Part shown: piece by piece, positions 34,782 through 42,464 of the stretch
Position numbering within the stretch: the stretch's first letter is position 1
Layout of the letters: the number at the start of each line of letters is the position of its first letter
From: a bacterium
GTDB taxonomy: Bacteria; Cyanobacteriota; Vampirovibrionia; Obscuribacterales; Obscuribacteraceae
Assembly: GCA_018062085.1 (NCBI GenBank)
Contig: JAGOSY010000005.1
Location: forward strand, 217,242-281,241
Length of the DNA: 64,000 nucleotides
Direction of reading: 5' to 3'
Position numbers and translations under genes: made by a program
Notes under the pieces: model-generated
Told to the model about the DNA's origin: nothing
What the model saw: only the letters and a program-made list of their open reading frames with translations
Databases searched by the model: none

Positions 34782-35128
34782 ATTTGTGACCTTTCTTTCA
34801 TACTTTCTTACATTCGTTACTTAGCGACCTATCTTGCTTGCGATAGAAGTCAATAGCAAGTAGAATCATCGCTCTTGTTGCTTGTGTGGCAGATAACTAT
34901 TGTTCACGTTTACACCTTGTATCTCTCTCGTGGTAGGCTTCTATATCTTTCTTATCGCTACCTAATCTGTAAGTAATGTGATACCGTTCTCAATGGCACG
35001 GTTGACAATTAAATGGATTTCAGTATTGTATTCCAAACAAAGATAGTTCGGCACGATGGCAATTCGACACAGCGGCAATTTCCTCTTCGCAAGACATGTG
35101 GTCTTCCGATCAGAAAGGCAGGAATCTA
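34782..35128. other. Intergenic region with promoter for the SRPBCC gene
   Basis: 347 bases between divergent genes. Apart from a strong promoter at 35002-35029, I see no gene or repeat. Confidence 0.5.
35002..35029 (+). promoter_or_regulatory. Sigma70-type promoter for the SRPBCC gene
   Basis: TTGACA, 16 bases, TATTGT; the start codon lies 100 bases downstream at 35129 (67 bases if 35096 is used). Confidence 0.5.
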
Positions 35129-35767
35129 GTGAAATTTCTCGGTAAATCGGTAGCTGCTTTAGTTTCAGCAGCATCCGTATCTATGTCGCTTTCGCTTTTT
35201 GCAGGTACAGCTGACTTGGGTCAGGCAGCCTTTGCAAAAGGCCATCATGAAAGTAAGCATGAAAACATTTCTGAAGAGCTGATGCACGGCAAGACTTATA
35301 CAGTTGCCCGTGTATCCATTAAAGCAACACCTGATAAAGTCTGGCAAATTCTCTCCGATTACGATAATGCACCAAAAGTTTTTCCTCAGCTGAAGAAAAG
35401 CAAATTGATGCAAGACCACGGCTCCAGCAAAATTGTTAAGCACGTCTTAGCTCCGTCTGGCCTTCCTGGTACTTATGAGTACATTGTGGAAGTGAAAGAA
35501 TCGGCTCCTCATTCGTTGGAATGGCACCGCATTTCTGGTGCTTTCAAGCAAGTTGATGGCTACTGGAAGTTAGAGCCACTTGATGGTGGGCACACTACTT
35601 TAGTTACTTATGCTAGTTATGTTGACGGTGGATTCTTGATGCCGCAGCCATTGGTTCGTCGCCAGTGCCGCATTGATATGCCTGAAGTGATGACTACGCT
35701 AAAAACTCAAGCTGAAGTTCATTCTGGTGTTCAAATCGCCGGACGGCCACAGGCTCGCGGTCAGTAG
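35129..35767 (+). CDS. Exported SRPBCC (START-like) protein
   Basis: 212 residues. The GTG at 35129 with AGGA upstream gives a clean Sec signal (KFLGKSVAALVSAASVSMSLSLFAG); an ATG 33 bases upstream is also possible. The mature part is a SRPBCC/polyketide cyclase-type fold: SIKATPDKVWQILSDYDNAP, ILSDYDNAPKVFPQLKKSK, and LEWHRISGAFKQVDGYWKLE with TTLVTYASYVDGG. Such domains bind lipids or other hydrophobic ligands in a cavity. His-rich linker HHESKHE after the signal. Role unknown. Confidence 0.8.
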   Translation: MKFLGKSVAALVSAASVSMSLSLFAGTADLGQAAFAKGHHESKHENISEELMHGKTYTVARVSIKATPDKVWQILSDYDNAPKVFPQLKKSKLMQDHGSSKIVKHVLAPSGLPGTYEYIVEVKESAPHSLEWHRISGAFKQVDGYWKLEPLDGGHTTLVTYASYVDGGFLMPQPLVRRQCRIDMPEVMTTLKTQAEVHSGVQIAGRPQARGQ

Positions 35768-35771
35768 AGTC

Positions 35772-36596
35772 TTAGTCCCACCAGAACGTCCACAGGCTGC
35801 TATTGAGAAGTTCGTAGGCGTAGGGAGCTAATTCGCCTTCGGCTTGCTCTACCCGGTCGCTGCAATAGCCGTAGTGCTCTCGGGCTGCCTTCAGGGCTTG
35901 TTCTTTAGTCATTGGTGGCTCTTCTACGAAACATTCAATTACGCTTGGCTCAATCGCCATCAAGCTAGCTCCGTAGATTTCGCTCCAGCGCTTGAGCATG
36001 GCGCAGTGTTCTGGCGAGACAGGGCAATTGGCGAGGCCGCCAAAGCGCAAAAGAATTGGAATCTCATAAGAATTTGTCGTCGGCAAAAGGCCGATGTAGA
36101 CGTGCTCGCCAAGAGTCATTTTGTGTTGGTCTTGGTCCCAGTTGTTGATGGCAAGCGGCTGATCATTCATCTCAAAAAGGTCTGGCTCTGTCACGAGGCC
36201 TACTTTGATAGCAGAGGGCCATTCACCTGTTGGGCAAACAAAGCGCTCAAGTCGTTCGGCAAGCCAATTTTGACAATCGATATTGTTTGCTTGAGCGATT
36301 AGTGCTTGGGTTGATGCTGGTGGCTCGTCGCTGAGGTCGCCTAGGTGCTCCATTAAGAGTTCAAAAGATTGATCTGTGCCAAGAATTACTGGTGTCAGTT
36401 GCAGAGTATTTTTGTCAGCTGCGGAAGTTTTAGCCACACGTGTGAGGGCCTCACGCAGGCGATGCCAATAGTCTACTGCTTTACTACCGCTGGTTTGGAA
36501 GGCGAACATTGTCTGACCATCGGCCAGCGCAATTTCTAGAAGTGACTGGTGGTCTACATCTTCTTCGTCTAATAGGGTTCTAACTTGGGCAAGCAT
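35772..36596 (-). CDS. DUF4253 domain protein
   Basis: 274 residues. The C-terminal half matches the DUF4253 pattern: MLKRWSEIYGASLMAIEPSV, IECFVEEPPMTKEQALKAAR, EHYGYCSDRVEQ and the ending LLNSSLWTFWWD. Upstream lies a low-conservation region. The function of the family is not known. Its 3' end converges on the SRPBCC gene with only four bases between. Confidence 0.82.
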   Translation of the reverse strand: MLAQVRTLLDEEDVDHQSLLEIALADGQTMFAFQTSGSKAVDYWHRLREALTRVAKTSAADKNTLQLTPVILGTDQSFELLMEHLGDLSDEPPASTQALIAQANNIDCQNWLAERLERFVCPTGEWPSAIKVGLVTEPDLFEMNDQPLAINNWDQDQHKMTLGEHVYIGLLPTTNSYEIPILLRFGGLANCPVSPEHCAMLKRWSEIYGASLMAIEPSVIECFVEEPPMTKEQALKAAREHYGYCSDRVEQAEGELAPYAYELLNSSLWTFWWD

Positions 36597-36678
36597 ATGG
36601 TTAAGTTTGTGAGGAGGAGTTCAGATTAGCCTTTCCGAATTATCGCACTTTGCTGATAGAATGACCTTCTTCTGATGA

Positions 36679-36765
36679 GGAGAGGTACCGAAGCGGTCAT
36701 AACGGCGCCGCCTCGAAAGCGGATGGGCGCAAGCCACGTGGGTTCAAATCCCACCCTCTCCGCCA
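36679..36765 (+). tRNA. tRNA-Ser (anticodon CGA)
   Basis: 87 nt with encoded CCA. Acceptor GGAGAGG pairs CCTCTCC; anticodon stem-loop has CTCGAAA (anticodon CGA, reading UCG); the long variable arm (TGGGCGCAAGCCACG-like) is characteristic of class II tRNA; T arm GTGGGTTCAAATCCCAC. A T tract follows. No integrase or duplicated 3' end is seen nearby. Confidence 0.97.
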
Positions 36766-36806
36766 TTTTTGAGAACTAAATATATTGTACCTTTGAACAG
36801 TGGCAA

Positions 36807-36836
36807 TCTGTGCAAATGAAATGACTTTTGCACAGA
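36807..36836. terminator. Hairpin between tRNA-Ser and a TPR gene
   Basis: TCTGTGCAAA, 10-base loop, TTTGCACAGA, a perfect 10-bp stem. It could end transcription of the minus-strand TPR gene, whose stop lies at 36905. Confidence 0.4.
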
Positions 36837-36904
36837 ATTGGGGCACCATTTGCGCCACCATAGATATTTACTGATTGTCGTTAATAATGATTGATGTATG
36901 AATG

Positions 36905-37594
36905 CTATCTGGAATAGCGGTCGGCATTTTGGCCGCCCGATTTGTCTACAAGATCGTCGGCCAACTTCTTGTCTGCTTTGGCGAGGCCGCCTTTGCCGAG
37001 CTTTTCGTATATTTTTGCTCGCTGGAAGAGGTATGGAATTCTCTCTAGCGGTCTTATGGTTGGCATCAACTTGGTCAGGCTGGCTGATGCCTGTTCTAGC
37101 TTGCCTGCGCGCTCTAGTATTCTTGCTTGATCTTTGTATCCGGACAAGCAACCTAGGGCAATGCCTCTGTTGTAGTCGGCTAGGGCGAGGTCGTCTTTGC
37201 CTTGGCTATCATAGATACGACCTCTGGCGATTAGTGGCCAGCCTATCGTAGGTTTCAGCTTCGCTGCAGTGGTAAAGTCTGCTTTTGCCAACTCCAGCTT
37301 GTCTAAGATTAGGTAGGCGTCGGCTCGCTTAGCGTAAAACAGTGTTTCTTTAGGGCTAACAGCAATTGCTTTAGTGCACAGAGCGACTACCGTATCGAAG
37401 TTTTCGTTCTTATACTGGTTTTCTATCTGCCTTTTTAGTGAGGCCAGATGAGGCGGGCAGTACCAGAGCTCACTTTCGTCCGCGGCTTTTTGGCTAAATG
37501 CGGTGTTGGTACTTAGTAAGAGAGAGAGCAGAAGAGGAGTCGACCAGCGGAATTGGCCTGAAAATGCTCGACTAGCGCTCTGTAAAACTTTCAT
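36905..37594 (-). CDS. Exported TPR protein
   Basis: 229 residues from ATG 37594. An N-terminal signal (STPLLLSLLLSTNTAFS), then TPR repeats: YKNENFDTVVALCTKAIAVS, FYAKRADAYLILDKLELAKA, PLIARGRIYDSQGKDDLALA and AKIYEKLGKGGLAKADKKLA. Probably periplasmic or secreted scaffold. An earlier in-frame start at 37627 adds 11 residues. Divergent from the S41 protease. Confidence 0.8.
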   Translation of the reverse strand: MKVLQSASRAFSGQFRWSTPLLLSLLLSTNTAFSQKAADESELWYCPPHLASLKRQIENQYKNENFDTVVALCTKAIAVSPKETLFYAKRADAYLILDKLELAKADFTTAAKLKPTIGWPLIARGRIYDSQGKDDLALADYNRGIALGCLSGYKDQARILERAGKLEQASASLTKLMPTIRPLERIPYLFQRAKIYEKLGKGGLAKADKKLADDLVDKSGGQNADRYSR

Positions 37595-37726
37595 AGAAAT
37601 CTTCGACTGAGTGGGCCATACAGCCATCCTACCCGAAATGCTGGGGGTAAGTACGTATTTTCCCGATTGCTTGACTACCTGGCGAGGCGTATTGTCATCT
37701 TCATAGATGAGCAAGTTGAGGCGTTA

Positions 37727-39184
37727 ATGCAAGGCCAACAGTTTGAGTCAAATAGCGAGTCAAACAGCGCAGAAAATGGCGCGAGAGTTGGCGAAAGAGC
37801 CAATGAGCGGCCCGTTGAACAGTCGTTAAGCTTTCTCGACGTCATTGCCTCCGAAAGCGAACTAAAGCAATCTAAGTATGGCCAGGCCAAATCAGTTGCT
37901 TCCCCGGGTAGCGCCAAAGCTCCTCCTGAAGGAGCTGCAGTAGCCTGCCCCACCTCGGCGGAATATGAGCAGCGAATCAATCAAGTGGCACGCCGCATAT
38001 TTGACCCGACTACGTTGGGCGATTTGAATGAGCTTAAAACCAAGTACAACTGCGATATTCAGCGCACTAGTGACCCAATTAAGTATGTGAAATTGGCCCT
38101 AGATGTAGATGATAAAGATCCCTACACTTCCTACCTCACGCCCGATGCCTTTGCCAAGTTTCAGAAAGCGCAAAAAGGAGAGGTAGTTGGAGTGGGCGTG
38201 GAGTTTGTCATGCCGACTGCAGCTGACGATAAAACCGGAAAGAACCCGCCTCTTATTGTGCAGAGTTTCGATGGCACTGACGCACGGGGTCGTGGATTGC
38301 AGCCTGGAGACCAGGTCTTGGCCATTAATGGCGAGGATATGCAGGGCAAGAGCTGGCGCGATGGCGCCAATGCCTTGGGCGGAGCCGACCGTACACAAGT
38401 AAATCTCCGAATTTTGCGCGATGGAATGGTTCGTGATGTGGTCCTCACCCGTACCAGTGAAGAGCCGGCAAACGTAAGTTCTGAAATGCTTGATGGCAAC
38501 TTTGCTCATATTAAAGTACGCAATTTTATGACTGACGACACCTCAAATCAAATTGAGCAAGCCATAATCGATAACCCCAATGCCAAAGGCTATATTCTCG
38601 ACCTGCGACACAATGGCGGCGGTTTGCTTAACCAGGCCTTTACTTCGGCTTCTGTGTTCATGACCGATGGCAAAGTGGCCACAATTAGGACAAGATTGGA
38701 TTCTGATCCAGCTCATCCGTTGTACGAAACCGATGTTTATCGAATTGGTAGAGATGGCATCACCAAAACTATCAATAACCAAGAACCGCTCCCGTACTTC
38801 GACCGGCATCCTGACCGCGTTGATAAGCCTGTGGTGGTGCTAGTTGATCAAGGCACGGCATCGGCAGCAGAAATTCTCGCTGGCGCACTCAAAGATTCTG
38901 ATGGTGCCTATGTTGTGGGCACTCCTACTTTTGGAAAAGGGATCGGCCAAGCACTGTTTCCTGATCGTTTCGACCAAGGTGCCACCAAAGTAACTACTTT
39001 TAGATATTACACACCGTCAGGTTTCTGGCCCGGTGATGGTCACGATTCTCGCATTGGCTTGCAGCCAAATCTAGTAGTGGATAATCCAACACCGCAGCTA
39101 TACAACACTAACAAAGACAGTCAGATTAATGCCGCCATAGGCTACCTGCGCACTAAGGTGGCAGCTGAGAAGGGACCGCGTTAG
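37727..39184 (+). CDS. S41 family C-terminal processing peptidase
   Basis: 485 residues. A low-complexity N-terminus, then a PDZ domain (about 140-220: GVGVEFVMPTA, GLQPGDQVLAINGEDMQGKS) and the S41 serine protease core: YILDLRHNGGGLLNQA, VLVDQGTASAAEILAGAL with the catalytic Ser at about 376, and TFGKGIGQ with Lys at about 402. The Ser/Lys dyad is intact. I see no signal peptide or membrane segment even from an alternative TTG at 37667, which is odd because family members are usually exported. ATG follows GAGG by 7 bases. Divergent from a TPR gene. Confidence 0.9.
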   Translation: MQGQQFESNSESNSAENGARVGERANERPVEQSLSFLDVIASESELKQSKYGQAKSVASPGSAKAPPEGAAVACPTSAEYEQRINQVARRIFDPTTLGDLNELKTKYNCDIQRTSDPIKYVKLALDVDDKDPYTSYLTPDAFAKFQKAQKGEVVGVGVEFVMPTAADDKTGKNPPLIVQSFDGTDARGRGLQPGDQVLAINGEDMQGKSWRDGANALGGADRTQVNLRILRDGMVRDVVLTRTSEEPANVSSEMLDGNFAHIKVRNFMTDDTSNQIEQAIIDNPNAKGYILDLRHNGGGLLNQAFTSASVFMTDGKVATIRTRLDSDPAHPLYETDVYRIGRDGITKTINNQEPLPYFDRHPDRVDKPVVVLVDQGTASAAEILAGALKDSDGAYVVGTPTFGKGIGQALFPDRFDQGATKVTTFRYYTPSGFWPGDGHDSRIGLQPNLVVDNPTPQLYNTNKDSQINAAIGYLRTKVAAEKGPR

Positions 39185-39245
39185 TAGCTGATGAATACTG
39201 CGGAACACTAGTGCAGCACTTACTTATTGTCTGTCTGGTCAAGTT

Positions 39246-39584
39246 TCAATGCTCAGAAAACTCTTTCATAACTTGGCCGTAGCGCTTGCCAACGGCACCA
39301 CATACGATATCGCACAATTGATAAATTGTGCTGTCGCCAATGCTGTAGTAAACAAACAGACCCTGCCGGCGCTTTTGCACAATGCCTTGCTCGGCCAAGA
39401 CCGAGAGGTGCTTGCTGACATTAGCCTGGCTCATGCCGCTTAGTTCGCAAAGTGCTTGAACCGATTGCTCGCTATTAAATAGATGTTGCAGTATCTGCAA
39501 GCGTGAGGCGTCGGAAAGGGCGCGGAAGCGAGCAGCGACTATTTCGAGTGCTGGCCTCGATAGTGGTTTGTTTTTGTCTTTCAC
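39246..39584 (-). CDS. ArsR-family repressor (probable persulfide or metal sensor)
   Basis: 112-residue winged helix: FRALSDASRLQILQHLFNSE, LCELSGMSQANVSKHLSVLA and YYSIGDSTIYQLCDIVCGAV. Cysteines at 46, 91 and 95 could sense thiols or metal; the arrangement recalls BigR/SqrR-type persulfide sensors, but I cannot align them. The divergent rhodanese and CoA-disulfide reductase genes make a sulfane-sulfur regulator likely. Inference from neighbours. Confidence 0.72.
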   Translation of the reverse strand: MKDKNKPLSRPALEIVAARFRALSDASRLQILQHLFNSEQSVQALCELSGMSQANVSKHLSVLAEQGIVQKRRQGLFVYYSIGDSTIYQLCDIVCGAVGKRYGQVMKEFSEH

Positions 39585-39763
39585 GATGGGAAACCCTGAT
39601 TGTTATTTCCAGTTTACAACTGTATGGTTAATTCGGCAATCAATCTTTCGGTCGATTCACTGTATAACTAATTGGTGATATAGTGGCTTTGTTGGGTGAC
39701 AATGTTATTAGCGCGAAAAACTGGTTTTTGGCGCTAGAAAAATTTTAGCGAGAGGGCTTCTTT

Positions 39764-40351
39764 ATGTCAGAACAGTCAAATACTACGACCTGTCAACAGG
39801 TGGCCAGCGCCGATTTGGCTACGAAAGTGGCAGAATCAGTCTTATTAGATGTGCGCAGCCCAATCGAGTTTGAAACCGAACACATAGCCAACTCTATCAA
39901 CGTGCCATTGAATGAGCTTGAGGCTCGCTTCGAAGAAGTGCCGAGAAAAGGACAGCTGGTCGTTATATGTAGATCGGGCAAGCGCGCTGAGCGGGGCGCC
40001 TATACCTTGCTGGGCCGCGGCTTCCAGCCACAGGTTCTTGAGGGTGGCATAGTTGCTTGGCGTAAAGCTGGCTTGCCGGTAAAAGAAGGCAAGAAAATGC
40101 TGCCGATTGAGCGTCAGATTCAGTTAGTGGTTGGCATTGGGGTTCTGACTGGGGTGCTTCTTGGAGTTCTGGTCAATCCCTGGTTTCTCGTCATTCCTGC
40201 GTTCTTTGGCGCCGGTCTGACTTTTGCGGGGCTTTCTGGCACCTGTGCCTTGGGTCTCATGTTAATGAAAGCACCATGGAATCAACTGCCGCTTAGTGTC
40301 ACTCCAGCTAAATGTGACGAACCAAAGGCAAAGGGCGGCTGCTGCGGTTAG
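39764..40351 (+). CDS. Rhodanese domain with two-helix membrane tail (DUF2892-like)
   Basis: 195 residues. N-terminal rhodanese: LLDVRSPIEFETEHIANSIN, catalytic Cys in VICRSGKRAERGAYTLLGRG, and VLEGGIVAWRKAGLPV. The second half has two membrane helices (LVVGIGVLTGVLLGVLVN, VIPAFFGAGLTFAGLSGTC) as in rhodanese-DUF2892 proteins, and ends in GGCCG. Transfers sulfane sulfur, held at the membrane. First gene of the sulfur module; GAGAGGG before the ATG. Confidence 0.9.
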   Translation: MSEQSNTTTCQQVASADLATKVAESVLLDVRSPIEFETEHIANSINVPLNELEARFEEVPRKGQLVVICRSGKRAERGAYTLLGRGFQPQVLEGGIVAWRKAGLPVKEGKKMLPIERQIQLVVGIGVLTGVLLGVLVNPWFLVIPAFFGAGLTFAGLSGTCALGLMLMKAPWNQLPLSVTPAKCDEPKAKGGCCG

Positions 40352-40479
40352 GCCATATTTGGTTCTGCCTTGAGTCAAACAAATTTCAAATAGATTGCAG
40401 ATTACCCTTGTAGTGCCACTAATTGGAACTGATTGAGTAATCAGCAGTCGTGCAGGAGAACACCCGCTTAGGAGGTATC

Positions 40480-42243
40480 ATGAACGTCTCGACAGTTAAG
40501 GCCAAAAAGATTGTCATCGTCGGCGGTGTTGCCGGTGGAATGAGTGCTGCTGCTCGTGCCCGGCGCTTATCAGACGATTCTGAAATCATAGTTTTTGAGC
40601 GCAGCGGTTTCGTCTCTTACGCTAACTGTGGCTTGCCCTATTTTGTTGGTGGAGAAATAGAGTCGCAAGACGACCTAATTGTGGTCACGCCTGCAGCATT
40701 GAAGAAAAAGCTCAATCTTGATATACGCATCAATCAAGAAGTTGTGGCTATCGATGTTGAGGCCAAGCTGATTACGGTCAAAGAGAAACTAACAGAAAAG
40801 ACTTATCAAGAAAGTTATGATGACTTAGTTCTGGCTGTGGGTGCTGCTGCTATCCGACCAACCGTGCCGGGCATAGATTTTCCTGGTCTGTTTGCTCTGC
40901 GCAGCATAGAAGACGTTGAGTCAATTCAAACTTGGTTTGAAGCTCACAATCCGCGCACCGCCGTTGTCGCTGGTGCTGGTTTCATTGGTCTGGAAATGGC
41001 CGAGCAGTTAGTGCGCCGTGGCCTTGATGTGACGCTGGTCGATAGTAAAGATCAAGTCTTAGCACCACTCGATGTTGAAATGGCAGAACTTGTGCACAAA
41101 GAGTTGGCCAAGCAAGGTGTGAAGATTATTCTCGGACAGCCGATCAATGGTTTCTTGGCACCAGGAGCCCCAGTAGCTGGTACAGAAGCTCTTGGGGACC
41201 AAACTCCAAAATCATGTTGGGTGGTGGCTGGTCAACACGAACCAATCCATGCCGATATTGTTATTCTCGGCCTAGGAATTAGGCCAGAAGTGAGCTTAGC
41301 TCGAACGGCTGGTTTAACTATCGGTGATCGTGGTGGCATTCGCGTTGATGAAAATTTGCGCACTAGCGCTGCCAATGTCTGGGCCGTCGGTGATGCTATT
41401 GAAGTTCGAAATCCGGTCAGTGACTCGTACACACTAATTGCATTGGGTGGGCCAGCCAATCGCCAAGGGCGCATTGTTGCAGACAATATATTGGGTGCTC
41501 ATGAGGTCTATGCCGGTACTTTAGGTACAGCTATTTTACGCGTGTTCGATTTAACAGTAGCATCGGTGGGTCTCAATGAAGTGCAGTTGAAGATCAGCAG
41601 TATTCCTTATGAAGCGGTTCATGTTCATCCTACACAGCACGCGGGCTACTACCCTGGCGCCGAGCGGCTCAATATCAAAGTTCTTTTCCATCAAGAAACT
41701 GGCCGCATACTTGGGGCTCAGATAGTAGGTCAAGAAGGCGTAGATAAGCGCATCGACGTCCTTGCCACAGCGATGAAGGCAGGCATGACTATTCGCGATT
41801 TGGCAGATTTAGAGCTTGCCTATGCTCCACCGTTTGGTTCGGCAAAAGACGCCATAAATCTTGCAGGAATGACCGGTACTAATGTCTTAGACGGCTTCAG
41901 TGAGCAAGTGCAGTGGCATCAAGTAAATGAGCTTATAAAAGACGGCTACTGTATCGTTGATGTGCGCAGCAGTGGTGAAAGAGAGCGCGGATTCATTGCT
42001 GGAAGTATTCATATTCCGCTGCCTGATTTGCGAAAGCGAATTTCTGAAATACCAGCAGAAAAGGAAATTATCACCTATTGTCAAAGTGGACAGCGCTCTT
42101 ATAACGCCGCATGCCTATTGAAGCAAAATGGATTTAGAGTGAAGAACCTGTCTGGCGGTTATCTAACTTGGAGCTCGATGCAAGACAGCGCAGGCAAACA
42201 TGCTATTTGGCAAGAGCAAGTAGCTGCAGCTCTAGTAAGTTAA
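40480..42243 (+). CDS. CoA-disulfide reductase/rhodanese fusion (pyridine nucleotide-disulfide oxidoreductase)
   Basis: 587 residues. FAD-binding KIVIVGGVAGGMSAAARAR, redox cysteine SYANCGLPYFVGGEI, NAD-binding AVVAGAGFIGLEMAEQL, second FAD motif NVWAVGDAIEV, then a C-terminal rhodanese domain (CIVDVRSSGERERGFIAGSI, ITYCQSGQRSYNAACLL). This is the CoADR-RHD arrangement, able to reduce persulfides or polysulfides. ATG at 40480 has AGGAGG 5 bases upstream. 128 bases after the rhodanese gene, hence a shared function in sulfane sulfur. Confidence 0.9.
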   Translation: MNVSTVKAKKIVIVGGVAGGMSAAARARRLSDDSEIIVFERSGFVSYANCGLPYFVGGEIESQDDLIVVTPAALKKKLNLDIRINQEVVAIDVEAKLITVKEKLTEKTYQESYDDLVLAVGAAAIRPTVPGIDFPGLFALRSIEDVESIQTWFEAHNPRTAVVAGAGFIGLEMAEQLVRRGLDVTLVDSKDQVLAPLDVEMAELVHKELAKQGVKIILGQPINGFLAPGAPVAGTEALGDQTPKSCWVVAGQHEPIHADIVILGLGIRPEVSLARTAGLTIGDRGGIRVDENLRTSAANVWAVGDAIEVRNPVSDSYTLIALGGPANRQGRIVADNILGAHEVYAGTLGTAILRVFDLTVASVGLNEVQLKISSIPYEAVHVHPTQHAGYYPGAERLNIKVLFHQETGRILGAQIVGQEGVDKRIDVLATAMKAGMTIRDLADLELAYAPPFGSAKDAINLAGMTGTNVLDGFSEQVQWHQVNELIKDGYCIVDVRSSGERERGFIAGSIHIPLPDLRKRISEIPAEKEIITYCQSGQRSYNAACLLKQNGFRVKNLSGGYLTWSSMQDSAGKHAIWQEQVAAALVS

Positions 42244-42256
42244 AAGGTTGGTAAAT

Positions 42257-42406
42257 ATGAGTCATTCAAGTAAGCTGTTTGAAGCAAAGAAAATATTTGG
42301 AAAGGGCGGAGGTTCTATGAACGATATGATTTGGCTGGTGGGCTTCGTGCTTTTGTACTTCGCCTTGCAACTTTATATATTGCCGAAGCTCGGCATCTCT
42401 ACCTGA
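42257..42406 (+). CDS. Small single-helix membrane protein
   Basis: A 49-residue protein ending MNDMIWLVGFVLLYFALQLY and LPKLGIST; one membrane helix preceded by a Lys/Gly-rich segment. A strong GGCGGAGG lies 5 bases before the internal ATG at 42317, so the product may be only 29 residues from there. It follows the CoA-disulfide reductase by 13 bases, so it probably belongs to the sulfur module. I do not recognise a function. Confidence 0.65.
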   Translation: MSHSSKLFEAKKIFGKGGGSMNDMIWLVGFVLLYFALQLYILPKLGIST

Positions 42407-42464
42407 ATGTCCCGTAGCTGCTCGGTCGAGCAGCCAAAGACAAAAGCAGGCGAGCCAAAGCAAG

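Noticed and set aside
36679..36765. tRNA-Ser as an integration site
   Set aside because: No integrase, and no second copy of the tRNA 3' end was seen within the window.
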